A stretch of 21,551 nucleotides of DNA from Rhodocollybia butyracea (lineage: Eukaryota > Basidiomycota > Agaricomycetes > Agaricales > Omphalotaceae), in contig JADNRY010000922.1 of NCBI GenBank assembly GCA_015501585.1, forward strand, positions 1 through 21,551, given 5' to 3'. Made by a program: the position numbers and the translations under genes. The notes under the pieces were generated by a model that was given only the letters and a program-made list of their open reading frames with translations, was not told the origin of the DNA and did not search any database. Of the stretch, positions 1 through 9,956 are shown in pieces (the first letter of the stretch is position 1; each line of letters begins with the position of its first letter).

Positions 1-111
1 CAACACTAGTTTGTACATATAAGATGCGTAGATTATTGTATGAAGGAATAGCTAGTTGAGGAAATTGTACCAGCGTTCATGGGAATGCAAGTTGTCAAGC
101 GCTGATGGTCT

Positions 112-1139
112 TCAAATCTTTTTGCGAAAGAAACCACTCCAAGGATTCTCGTGCACTGCCGGCGCTTTCCCCTTGACCTTCTTTCGAGTCGTTTCCTTCC
201 GAGGACTAGCTTCTCCTTGAGCATCTGCGACAATTCTAACAACTTTCTTCAGGTTAAAATCTTCTACAGGGGGTTTCGCACTTGTTCGCGACAAGTTGGG
301 CAGGTGTACTGGGGTTCGGGCACGGTAGCGGCGAGCAAATGCATGTAGTGGTGGCCATACGCGTCCATGCCATATGGCATTTGATGCGGCTGGGGTTGGT
401 TTATGTTATAATTTGGATGTGCAGCTTGTGTAGGGCAAGCGTAGTCGAAAACCAGTCCTGAGATGAAAATGAGTACGCTTCACTACTTGACAAGGAATAA
501 AATTTTCTAGCCTTTAGGCATGACTGACAATACGTATGTCCACATTCCAAGCTAAAATAGGACACCATGATCAGAGAAAGAACAACGAGATGAAAAGATG
601 AAAATTGAACGTACATGTAGGGAGTCCACATCTTCATTGTGCAAACCTCACAGACCACACTATCTTCAACATCCGAGATCGCCTATATTTCCAGTTATTA
701 CCATCTTGCATGTTGGATAATAATATGTTCAACGGACCAGATAAATCTTCGATGGGTCAGGCTTTGAGATAGCGCGTAGCATAGCGAGCTCATCCTGCTG
801 GCGTGCAATCTCTGCCATTAAGTTCTTCTCCTTTGGTTTTAATGGCCTCATTTTCCTTATACAAAGTCAGGAGAGTCAGGAGAGTTCGGTAACACTAGTA
901 CACACCTTTTTCAACCTCTTTACATCGTGTTCAAGCTGCAATTCGACAGAGTTCTCTTCTCTCTTCAATGTAAGCAGGAGGATCGTCGTCCGAGTCAGAT
1001 ATCTCAATGACATCTGGATGAACCACTAATGGCGCTATCGGTCTGGAAGCGGCTTTAGATCTGGTACTTCGTTTGGAAAATTACTAGGTCCTGAAACCTC
1101 GATGATAGAGTTTGTGCGAGTAGGCCGGCTGGAGCGCAT
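112..1139 (-). CDS. RING-finger protein, probable E3 ubiquitin ligase (frame broken by indels)
   Basis: The order from the N terminus is: a basic leader beginning MRSSRPTRTNSIIEVSG; an acidic stretch VIEISDSDDD, which resembles a SUMO-interacting motif; a short coiled coil (AEIARQQDELAML); then a RING. The RING pairs are all visible: CEVC near 645, CGHTYCQSC near 530 and CPTC near 295. About 50 residues lie between the second and third parts. The tail ends NPWSGFFRKKI. An E3 ligase role follows from the complete C3HC4 pattern; the substrate is unknown. At least four single-base frame changes are needed to connect the conserved parts: near 1076 (A run), 818-842, 431-442 and 269-273 (C run). 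An intron lies about 580-618 between the first and second cysteine pairs, and another about 850-905. The start at 1139 was chosen because that frame leads into the conserved serine/arginine-rich leader. The gene is divergent from the MFS gene. Confidence 0.72.
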
Positions 1140-2391
1140 AGCGATTGAACAGAAGGAGACGTGAGTGTCCCCTCGAAACGGTAGATGACACAATGGTCTG
1201 GTTCAATGGTAATAAAGAAAGGCTTGAATTCGATTTCGTAAGTTGATTTGTGGCTGCGCTGGCGCTTACACCACATGGCTCACTCGGGCCGATATAGGCC
1301 GATACAACTTTTCTTGCGACCTCCTGGCACCTAGCACATTTTCTTGTAATTTGAACATAAGATCGTGAGAAGTAGCAGCGAAACTGCGCGTTTACCGCTC
1401 AAGAATCTCCACGCGGATCACCTTGCAAACGGCTCCAGCTCTTGCATCAACCATGAACGCGGCAGTGGCCCACCATTACGAGTCCTGAATGTAATGAAGG
1501 CTCGTCCTTATGGCCGGTTTCGCGTGGGAATTTTGTCCCAATTGGGGCTGATCTTGCCCAAATTTGGGAGAATCGTTTTCACCATATTTAGAAGTGTCAA
1601 AGCGCCCGTCATGTGACTCCGTGGATTTATCGGCGTTCCCATTTTCGCTTACGCCGCTTACCGTCACACTGCTTCCTTTGTGTGCTGCTGCAAATTTCAA
1701 AAGTACACTTGAACCCTACCCTAAGCTTTTTGATACTTAATTGCCAAGTGCAAAACCTCTTGCCATGCAGGGTCGACTGCAGTTATCAGTGCCTGCCAGA
1801 GGTTAAAACAAGCAATTTCCGCTTAAAGTCCTGATTTTCTGACAATCCTTGCACTGTCAGTGTTTTGTTATTGACTTTTCAGAATCTCAGGCTGATTCCG
1901 CAGCATGGACTCTTTTACTGGATGCGCTGGGATTATTGTTACCTTTTCCATACTTATGAAATCTCAAACTAGCGTCTTGCAGGACTCGTACCTGCCACAC
2001 GCTTGGCGTGGTGGCCCACACTCGCAAGTAGTACTAGAAGCCGGTCAACAACCGGAAAAACCCTGGGCGCGTCACACTGTGCATATGACCATTCAACCTT
2101 TCTTTAAGCTCAAGCAGATCTGTGAAAGCACCATTGGACACCATTGAATTTCGGTTCGGTCAAAGCTGTCTTGAGCACTCCAGATTTGGAACGACAGGGG
2201 CGGTTGAACCGGACCGTGTGTCCGCGTCAACCTTCACCCCGGTGACCCACGGTGACCCTTCTCAAAATAACGAGATGCAAAATGGCATGTTTGAATTAGT
2301 CATCTATTGTAATTCGCGCCGTGATACTCGCACTGAACCCCCCTTCATAAGCACTCCGATTTCACAGATCGTTGGATTTCTCGAGCCTAAT
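1140..2391. promoter_or_regulatory. Divergent intergenic region between the RING and MFS genes
   Basis: No convincing gene is seen in this 1.25 kb. Symmetric elements suitable for transcription factors are present: perfect palindromes CCCAATTGGG (1537-1546) and CCCAAATTTGGG (1557-1568), whose starts are 20 bp apart; a tandem GGCCGATA repeat (1287-1294 and 1297-1304); CCGG-N7-CCGG at 2041-2055; CGG-N5-CCG at 2201-2211, a spacing typical of Zn2Cys6 regulator sites; and a CGGTGACCC repeat (2240-2248 and 2250-2258). The frame upstream of the MFS ATG stays open back to 2122, so a longer N terminus is formally possible. Binding of any factor is inference. Confidence 0.4.
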
Positions 2392-4442
2392 ATGTCTGCT
2401 AATTCTATCCGGACATTTTCCCTCGAAACGGAAACTATTCACGATCCTGAAAACGGGAGTAATAACGAGAAGACGGACGGTCTGAAGGACCAGAAAATCA
2501 GAAAACAAACAGGGGAGGATGTCGATGATTTTCCTGATGGCGGACTAAGGGCATGGTTAATGGTTCTTGGAGTGGGTTTTGTTTTTCTTTCCGAGTCAGT
2601 CGTACATACTGATTCCCGTTTCAGACTTTCTTGACTACATTCGCGACGTGGGTATTCTAACTTCTCATCTATAACAGATCCTTGTTTACGCATCTACACA
2701 CCTCCTAGCTTTGGATTTGTCAATTCTTGGGTGTACGTTCACACTGACGACGAGTGGCAACACCTTGTTTTAATATCGTTTATCTAGGTCTTTCAAGCAT
2801 ATTATGAACAGAACCTTCTGAAGGATTCTACAGCATCTGACATGTACGTATGAAACCTTCGACTGCGTGCAGTCTTAGTTATTGAAGCCAAATAGTGCTT
2901 GGATTGGTTCAGTGCAGGCTAGTACCTGATCTTTATTTTATCCAGCCTATCGTCTGACTGTTCAGTTAGTATGCCCTCGTTTTCTTCCCGGCACTTGTGA
3001 CTGGTCGGTTGTTTGACATTGGAATTTTCAAAATACCATTTGCCGCAGCTAGTGCGATCCTCGTCGCTACAAGTTTCCTCACTGGTCAATGCACAAAATA
3101 CTGGCAGTTTATTCTTTGCCAAGGGATTGCTCTCGGTGTAATTGTCGCTCTTTTCTACTCATTATCGTCCTAATCTCTCCTCTAGTTGACTTGTGGAATG
3201 CTTTTTGGTCCATCTATGGGAGTAATAGGTCACTGGTTCAAAAGGGTGATACTGTCTTTGACTTCATACCGTTCTGGAAAGATGTTTACACACACATATA
3301 TATATAGAAGCGTGGTTTGGCGTTAGGTGTCAATGCCTTAGGATCATCTCTAGGTGGAACAGTCATACCAATTGCTACTAGAAGGTTACTAGTTGAAGTC
3401 GGGTGAGCCGCTCATTTCAATGGCGCTTTCTCATGCTCATGCTTTGAAGTTTCCCGTGGACTATGCGAATACTTGGCTTCCTCATGCTCTTCGCCCTCGC
3501 GTTCCCCAACATTATTCTTGCTAGACGATTACCTCCGAAACGCGCTCCTGGTGGAATACTCGATTTTGCTGCATTCAAGTCAGCACCCTATACCATTTAC
3601 TGCATTTCGGCTCTGATCGCTTTTCTGGGAATGTACACTGGTATTCGCCTATTATCTTAGAAACAATGTGCGAGAACTAATTTTATTCGGTAGTCCTGAC
3701 TTATATCGAAATCAGTGCCAATTCCGTTGGAATTGATGATAATTTCTCTTTCTATCTTGTTAGTATTACCAATGCTGCGAGTGGATTTGGTAGAATTACA
3801 GCAGGGATCACGGCCGACAAGTTTGGTACGCAGATATTTTCTTTTTTTCAGTTCTCTCTCAACTGTAACAGGTGCAATCAATTTCCTGGCGCCCATGACA
3901 ATCATTGCTGGTATTTTAACGTACGCCTGGCCCCTCGCTACGACCAAATCTGAGGTAAGTACCCTTCCAAGCATCTACTGCGAGGTTCTGATACAAAAAT
4001 GAATCCAAGTTTATCATCGTTGGAATTATCTATGGGTAAGATTCATCTACTTGCACACTCTCTGTCCTTATTATTAAGTTCGTTGTCATATCTCAAACCC
4101 CCCTACTGACGATCTTTGGGCTCAGATTTTCATCTGGTGTTTACGTTTCCTGCTTCCTCATTCCAGTATACGAAATGTCTCCAGTGAATGATATTGGTCG
4201 ACGAACAGGGTTAATCATGACTTTTGGCGCAGTTGGGGCGCTAGTAGGACCACCAATATCTGGTGCTATCAACACAGCGACAGGAGGGTTTCGGGATGTG
4301 GGGTACTATGCGGGTAGGAGAACCGACTTAATTTTGTTACAAGTACTTACAAACGTTCTTAGGCTCTACGATCATCCTCTCTGTCGCATTTATGATCATC
4401 ACTCGACAGCTCGTCCTCAAGCAATTATGGGGTAAATTTTGA
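2392..4442 (+). CDS. MFS permease, monocarboxylate-transporter-like (MCT/SLC16-type)
   Basis: Predicted plasma-membrane transporter of the fungal monocarboxylate-porter-like group; the substrate cannot be read from sequence. By hand I assemble 14 exons: 2392-2580, 2625-2647, 2709-2730, 2788-2843, 2896-2917, 2970-3137, 3186-3245, 3308-3402, 3450-3640, 3694-3825, 3872-3954, 4010-4035, 4126-4313, 4363-4442. They total 1335 nt, giving 444 residues with no internal stop. An acidic cytosolic N terminus of about 50 residues precedes the family motif PDGGLRAW at the start of helix 1. Later come VTGRLFDIGIFKIPF, GPSMGVIGHWFKRKRGLALG, the loop ARRLPPKRAPGG, and GVGALVGPPISGAIN-like sequence in the C half (actual GAVGALVGPPISGAI). 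The protein ends LWGKF. The start at 2392 gives a normal N-terminal length. Intron 5 has a GC donor. The usual Gly in the SWGVFQAYYE motif is missing at the 2730/2788 junction, which may be natural or a lost base. Confidence 0.9.
2918..2969 (+). other. GC-AG intron in the MFS gene
   Basis: The exon ends GTG CAG and the next exon must begin TAT GCC CTC GTT to keep the conserved SVQ-YALVFFPALVTGRLFD reading. That forces a 52-nt intron starting gctagt and ending ttag. No GT donor near this position preserves the frame. Confidence 0.7.
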
Positions 4443-4797
4443 AGCGGATCTCATGGATCCTTTAAAGTTAGGCCGCGAGGTCGACTTTGTTCACACCAAC
4501 GTGATTCCCCACAAAAGAGAATTATGAACTCCTTCCTAGACAACATAAGATATTCAATGGCTCTGAAGCTATAATGATAGATCTTGTAGCGTATATTTGC
4601 AGACAATACAACATTCTATACGGAAGCTGGGTTTTATTAGTTTCCGGTGCGTCGAGTTGAAGGACCTACTTAAGCTTTTCGGGAAGGAAAAACCTTGGGG
4701 CAAAAAACTACACTATTGTTACAAACTATTATCTTACTATCGTGCGCGAGAACGGCTGCCGCCTCGATGAAATCGTCTGCATCGTATCAAATAGACT
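4443..4797. other. Convergent intergenic region
   Basis: This is the space between the MFS stop and the 3' end of the interrupted minus-strand gene. It is AT-rich and holds the presumed 3' UTRs. I see no gene, repeat or RNA signature. Confidence 0.5.
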
Positions 4798-5298
4798 TTA
4801 TCCTAGACTATAACAACTCCCGAATGGGTATATAGACGCTGGACCAATGAAGAGGTCGTATTTTCCGGAGAAGAGGCCAAGCGCTTCGAACGGGTGGCGA
4901 TGGGAGTGTTGAACGAGCAAGGGTGCATATGTTTGAGTGAAGAGGTGTAGAAGGCTTATGACATTCTGCGCCAAAGAGGACTTCAGCATCCGATGAAGAA
5001 TGTTTCTCCTGCCATGCATCCCACATGTCCCGATACTGGTATCGGCGGCAGTTGAGCAGATTATCATCGACGCGGAAGGCTTTCTTGTTAGAAATGAGAC
5101 GGGATATGCGGTGGATTTCACGTTTTTTCGTCATTGTTATAGGTGCTCTTCAAACGCTCAGCGTACAAACGGTCAAGAGGTGCCTGAAGAAACAGGTTAA
5201 TCATGAGTGTCAAATAATTCCAAGCACTTACTTGGTCAGGATAGGTCATCCGGTGCCACTTGCTGAATGCCTTCGTTGGCAAGTAGTAATATTCATAA

Positions 5299-5355
5299 GG
5301 CCCTGTTCGGGAACCCGAGTTGCGATGAGTAGGGTTGAGTTGAGTTGGGTAGGGT
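5299..5355 (+). repeat. Left terminal inverted repeat of the MITE
   Basis: 57 bp, starting GGCCCTGTTCGG directly after the TAA duplication and ending GGGTAGGGT. It pairs with 5659-5715 with one mismatch, at repeat position 25 (C here, T in the partner). It contains a small CGGG-AA-CCCG symmetry and GTTGA units. Confidence 0.92.
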
Positions 5356-5658
5356 CAAGTTTTTTGTCACATCAGGTGCTTGCCAGTGTTACATCCTAAA
5401 ACAAGATTAGATTTTCTCATGACGAAGTTTTAAGCGGCATCTTCCGGTATTTACTTAGCAAAGCTTTCCTCCTTGTACTGACATGTTTTTGACACAGAAA
5501 AGATGTCTATTTCATATCCTCATTATCTGAACTTTTTCTAGCAGAAATATATGAGCTCACCAAAGTACTACTGAAGGCTTCAGCGAGCGTTAATCTGGCG
5601 CTAATAGCTTAAATTTGCCGCTGATGACAAACAGGTCACTGCATCGTAACATTTTGCA

Positions 5659-5715
5659 ACCCTACCCAACTCAACTCAACCCTACTCATCACAACTCGGG
5701 TTCCCGAACAGGGCC
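5659..5715 (-). repeat. Right terminal inverted repeat of the MITE
   Basis: This is the reverse complement of 5299-5355 at 56 of 57 positions. It ends CAGGGCC directly before the second TAA copy at 5716-5718. Confidence 0.92.
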
Positions 5716-6302
5716 TAAGGACGTGATGCATCTCTATTTTGATTCCATTCTATCCTCACATTCGCTGATTTTCGAGGGTTTCCAAGCGGCGGAAGTGCAG
5801 GCTGGAATGAGGATATCACCGGGATACGGTTTTCGTATTCGTTTATCAAAATAGATTTAGAATTCGAATGGAAGCGAGCGTCCGAGCTTTGGAGCTTCCT
5901 ACGAAATCTCTCTGCAGAGTCCCAATAGCGCTGCTCGGCTTCCTTCGTTGGATAGGTGGTAGGAGGCTGCGAGGGAGTCAATAAGTGCCATCGTTGGCGA
6001 TACAAAACTCTGCAGAGATTTCGGACATATGTGAAAGGGTTGTGACTTGCAACTGCAGCACGAACAGAGTTACACAGTCGTATAGGAGCATATGTAAGGA
6101 CATGAAGTATCCTCTTGCTGAAGGAATTGTCCCCATGGAAGCATCGTTCTGTATCGCCGCGTTGGTAAGCGAGAAGAGCGAGAATGATCGTGGATGTAAG
6201 CACAAGATTGTTTTCGCGGAAAGATATACAGGACATCTGGGTCTTCATCGGAAAGGCCATAACGAGGCGAAAAATGTAGTTTAGTGTCGTCGAGAGTGTC
6301 CA

Positions 6303-6801
6303 TGGGCAGACTTGGTTTGAGGCGACGGTTGTATTTGAGTTGAATCGCAGTGGCCTGCAGGCAGCAAGATTAAAACCACGCGTTTTCTGTTTGGCAAAGT
6401 TATCTTGATATTAAAGATCCGATTAGAGGTTAGGATTCATTTTGCGTGCATTCTCGCCATCGGATAGGGAGAGCAATTAGAGATGGAATCAACGAGTAGG
6501 AAATTTCCGAACGATGACAGGAACTATCGCAGTTTCATAAGCCTGGTGTTGTAAGTGGCATACTTGTTTGGTGCAAGAAGTTTCGCCGCGAGACATCTCA
6601 CTGGCGGACATCCTGGAATCAAAGGAGGGCATATGCTCGTATCCCTACAAAAACCCCCCAGAGGAACCAACTTACCTCGGGACATCTGGGATCGATGTGG
6701 ATTCTCTCCCCGAGTGTACGAGTGTACGTGACTGTAACCTCACGTGACTGTAACAGCATCGCGTTGGACGATTGCTCTTTTCTCCTTCTTTCACTGCCGG
6801 A
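6303..6801. promoter_or_regulatory. Divergent promoter region upstream of primase
   Basis: About 500 bp separate the MITE-interrupted gene (minus) from primase (plus). No gene is seen. Close to the primase start there is a tandem CGAGTGTA repeat (6711-6718 and 6719-6726), followed by a duplicated ACGTGACTGTAAC (6726-6738 and 6742-6754, 16 bp apart). The second copy contains CACGTG, an E-box of the kind bound by bHLH factors such as Cbf1-type proteins. No MCB element (ACGCGT), common at S-phase genes, is seen here. Confidence 0.4.
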
Positions 6802-8313
6802 ATGACTTCTTCATCAGACAAAGAAGACGTGGACCCGACATCTGAACAAGTTCTGCTTACTTTCTACAGACGATTATACCCGTTCAAACAGCTCTTTAAA
6901 TGGCTTAACCGAGGGCCAGAAAGAACAGAAAAGGAATTACGCCTTTTCCCTTACCGGGAGTTTGCCTACACTCTCCGAAATCAAGCTTATCTTCGATACA
7001 ACTCCTATCCAAGCGACATAGAGATGAAGAAGCATGTCTGTCTTCTTACACCATCACGTTTCGAAATTGGGCCAGTTTACTCTGCTCAGGTCCGTCGCTG
7101 ATTGCTCACCTTTTCAGCGGGATGTCTGACTCTGACTAAACTAGCCTAAAGATAAAAAGACTGTCCGCTCGACGCATTTTAAGGCAGAAAAGCGTGAAGT
7201 TGTCTTCGATATTGATATGACCGATTACGATCCGATTCGTACATGTTGTTCTGAGGCAGACATCTGCAAACGATGCTGGGGATTCATTGCTGTCGCGGTG
7301 CAAGTCCTGGATAAAGCTATTCGTGATCAATTTGGATACAATCAATTGTTATGGGTCTACTCTGGTCGTCGTGGTATTCATTTGTGGATATCGGACAAGG
7401 AGGCGTTCGAGTTGACAGATGACCAACGCAAGGCCATGGTGGAATACCTGACTGTAGTGAAAAATGGAAAGGAGCCTGGTAAGCAGGTTAATTCGCGGTT
7501 TGCCTCCAAGGATCTCCCACCGACATTAAAGTACATCGGCTGCTTCGCCTCATTTTCGGTACTGACGATTTTGTCCAGAGAGGCATGCCAAACGATCAAT
7601 GAATCCTTTGACGAGTTGATTCTACAAGACCAGAACTGTTTTGGAAGCAAGGAAGGATACGAAACACTTCTTTCTCTCATACCAGATGCCAAGGTGGTTT
7701 CACGACTGCGCGAGAAATGGTCTGATAACCCGGGTAGTCCATCGTATATAAAGTGGGATGAGATGAAAGACGAAATCAAGACGTTGGAACAGCCCGCAAG
7801 GGTAAGTCGTTGCTCTTCTTCCTTGATTTTTGACCGACATGACACCGTTAGCGGGTGATGAGAAATGCCATGGAGGATATTCTTCTTCAATACGCCTACC
7901 CCCGACTCGATGCCGAAGTTTCCAAACATCGCAACCATTTGCTCAAAGCCCCGTTTTGCATCCATCCCAAGACTGGCCGAATATGTGTTCCTGTTGACCC
8001 TCGTCATGTGGCGGAGTTTGATCCTGCCAAAGTACCAACAATAGGCCAACTCCTTGCAGAGTTGGATGCAGCTGGTTCAAGTAATTCTGGTAGAGAGCAT
8101 CGAGATGGCACGCAACCTATGTTATCGCGCTGTCTTGCCGTTGACAAGACTTTCTCTTTAGATTGGCAGAAGACGTCGCTCAAACCTTACATAGACATGT
8201 TTGATCAATATGCAAATAGTGTGCAGGAGAAGCAAACCAAGATGGGTATGTGTTCTCTCGTGCTTCGTCCTTTGCTAGACTAAATGCTTGGATTTTAAGA
8301 CTTGTCCTGGTAA
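6802..8313 (+). CDS. PRI1: DNA primase small (catalytic) subunit
   Basis: Catalytic subunit of the polymerase alpha-primase complex, which makes the RNA primers for leading-strand start and Okazaki fragments. Exons 6802-7089, 7145-7530, 7579-7801, 7852-8245 and 8300-8313 total 1305 nt, or 434 residues, close to the 409-420 usual in yeast and human. Visible family features: REF at 52-54 in YREFAYTLRNQAYLRY; the metal-binding pair D118 and D120 in VVFDIDMTDYD; zinc ligands C130, C131, C137 and C140 in RTCCSEADICKRC; the nucleotide-site motif SGRRGIHLW at 169-177; and HPKTGRICVPVD further on. Intron 2 is 48 nt, a multiple of three, with no stop, so unspliced RNA would stay in frame; splicing restores TLKEACQTI, which fits the family better. 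The last exon codes only for DLSW. No frame errors were found. The gene is convergent with the 291-residue gene. Confidence 0.95.
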
Positions 8314-8538
8314 TGGAGTGGGCAAAGACGGTATAGGCATCATGTATTCAAACACATGTATCTTGGTATCTCGGCTAGTTACTTGAACAGATAGATACCC
8401 TTTTTTATGTACAACATTGTTCATGCAGTGCATTCAGGCTTTCCACTTTTACAATGCTCCAGGAGCAGGCTGGAACTCAAGTGAAGGCTGAAAGAAGCAC
8501 AAAATGCTTCATTCATTTCAGAAATAGACACTGTTGCA

Positions 8539-9599
8539 TCAGGATGCGAGGACATCAGCTTCCTCCATGTTGCGCTTTCTTTCTGAATAATCCCATCTAT
8601 CCATACCACCAAAGTTGATTTTCATGTTTTCGAAAGTCATGTTAAGCTGGAGATCAGGGATATGCGATACTTGAGCTCGCCAACTATCTCCACTAGAATG
8701 AAAGAAAACAATAAGTTAAGGAAAGTTAAAGAGGTATCTAGAAACAGCATCGACACTCACGTCGCAGTACCGTAGACATCGCCTTCTGGGCTGACTAGCC
8801 TCACCGACTGATCTGTATTCGACAGCGCATCATATATCCAGAGCGTAACTCCAGAGTATATCTCCTGCCATCCGGCGAAATCTACTAGACGGTTGGGAGG
8901 TGAGATACGCCTTGATCCAGACGGCACCACAGGAGCAGGTCGGATATCAACATCATTGAAAAGTCGAAGAGCTCGCAAATTCGATATGTTTTGAAAGATA
9001 GCGCGCTCCTCTGGCTGTGTAGCGTTTATGACCTTGATGAGCTTTCCTTCCACTTCCTCCTCTGAATCATCACTATTATCTCCATCTCCTATATCAACAT
9101 CTGGGGGATTTGCAGATGTGTCTAGCTCAGAGGCAGTAGACTCTTGGCCACTGGCGCCAGAAATTTCGTCTTCGGCAGCTTTTAATTTGGCAGAAAACGT
9201 AGTCCAGGCTTCCTCGTTGGAAAAGTCTGTTCGTAGAACAAGCCCTCCAACAACATCGGATACAATCACATCGTATGGATCGTCGTCTTGGTCTTGGGTC
9301 AATGTGTTCTATCGGTTACAGTGGTCAGTTAATGTGAGATTATGTTGTAGGGCACAAAGACGCCATTACGGATTCCGAAGGAGTTTCAAGGGGTTCATTG
9401 TCTCCTGGTTTTTGTGGGTTAGAGGCCCAGAATTCCTGCAGGACGCAGAGCTGCCAATATCGACGTCCAGCCCCTCCTGCAGAATTTTCTGCCTTGATTG
9501 TAGCGTATCGGTTCTACTTGATAACTGTCGGTCTTTAAAAATACAATATTATGAAACAGTGACACTTACAGCCATACGTTGAGCAAGTACGGTTCGCAT
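8539..9599 (-). CDS. Uncharacterised fungal protein, 291 aa
   Basis: Four exons on the minus strand (9570-9599, 9370-9513, 8761-9308, 8539-8692) total 876 nt and read without interruption; all three introns (56, 61 and 68 nt) have GT-AG ends. I do not recognise the family. The N terminus is MRTVLAQRMANRYATIK, then a Trp-containing segment RRYWQLCVLQEFWASNP. Next comes a folded-looking part with DPYDVIVSDVVGGLVLRTDF, and an acidic low-complexity insert (DGDNSDDSEEEVE). The C half has many aromatic residues, with GVTLWIYDALSN and NMKINFGGMDRWDY. No signal peptide or membrane segment is apparent. The short basic N terminus could suggest mitochondrial import, but this is weak. It is convergent with primase, with 225 bp between the stops. 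Confidence 0.75.
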
Positions 9600-9956
9600 T
9601 CTTAATGGTGTCAGGACTCAGGCCTCAGAAAGCAAATATCGATCTCTTCGGAACTTCGGACCGATGTCACTCACAAACTACAGCTTTGACCTCAAAACAG
9701 CAAATAGGTATAATTGCACATATGTGATAAAACAATCCGGAACAACAGGCAAAGCAATCTGACTGAAACATAAACTTGGAACTAAATAAATCCGAGGATG
9801 TGAAGTGATATTAAATGTATGTACATAGTCATTCGTCGATTATTTCCATCTCCAACCAGGCCAATAGTACGCTCCGAATAGGTTCAGAAGTGCAAAGGTA
9901 TTCATAAACACGCATACCAACTAACGTACCGCATTCATCTGCACGCCCGAAACCTG
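9600..9956. other. Tandem intergenic region
   Basis: This is 357 bp between the 3' end of the 9957-11449 gene and the start of the 291-residue gene, both on the minus strand. It is AT-rich; no gene, repeat or RNA is seen. It should hold the promoter of the 291-residue gene. Confidence 0.5.

Larger units (their letters stand above)
5299..5715. mobile_element. MITE, PIF/Harbinger (Tourist)-like, 417 bp
   Basis: This is a non-autonomous element with 57-bp terminal inverted repeats, 56 of 57 bases matching, that begin GGCCCTGTTCGGGAACCCGA. It is flanked by a 3-bp direct duplication, TAA at 5296-5298 and TAA at 5716-5718. Short length, no transposase frame, TIRs starting GGCCCTGTT and a TAA/TTA duplication together fit PIF/Harbinger-derived Tourist-type MITEs. 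The inner part of each TIR carries GTTGA tandem units. The central 303 bp is AT-rich with no coding potential. The near-identical TIRs suggest fairly recent insertion or strong end constraint. The element sits inside a coding exon of the surrounding minus-strand gene. Confidence 0.88.
4798..6302 (-). pseudogene. Unidentified gene interrupted by a MITE
   Basis: A long minus-strand frame with coding character runs from about 6260 to 5719, with stretches such as PTKEAEQRYWDSAERFRRKL. It stops at a TAG created where the target duplication meets the MITE end. If the MITE and one TAA copy are ignored, the same frame continues past the insertion (ASRP into YEYYYLPTKAFSKWHRM) and reaches a canonical 48-nt intron (5184-5231, gtaagt...ttcag) before APLDRLYAERLK. 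Downstream there is one frame change near 5120-5130, then a frame containing MWDAWQEKHSSSDAEVLF. The N-terminal part is unsettled: an ATG at 6302 opens one frame and an ATG at 6260 another. I do not recognise the family. As it stands the product would lose roughly its C-terminal 40 percent unless the MITE is spliced out or this is one allele of a heterozygous site. Confidence 0.55.

Noticed and set aside
3290..3307. CA/TA microsatellite
   Set aside because: It is only a few units long and lies at the acceptor end of an MFS intron (3246-3307).
5329..5355. TAGGGT-like units resembling telomeric repeat
   Set aside because: They belong to the subterminal part of the MITE TIR, occur mirrored at the other end, and do not form a tandem telomeric array.
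7378..8049. Long 223-codon open frame antisense to primase
   Set aside because: It is a mirror of the conserved primase exons, crosses two primase introns, and has no family resemblance.
9028..9582. Open frame on the plus strand opposite the 291-residue gene
   Set aside because: It is a Ser-rich reflection of the acidic stretch on the other strand. The minus strand has consistent introns and an 876-nt uninterrupted CDS.
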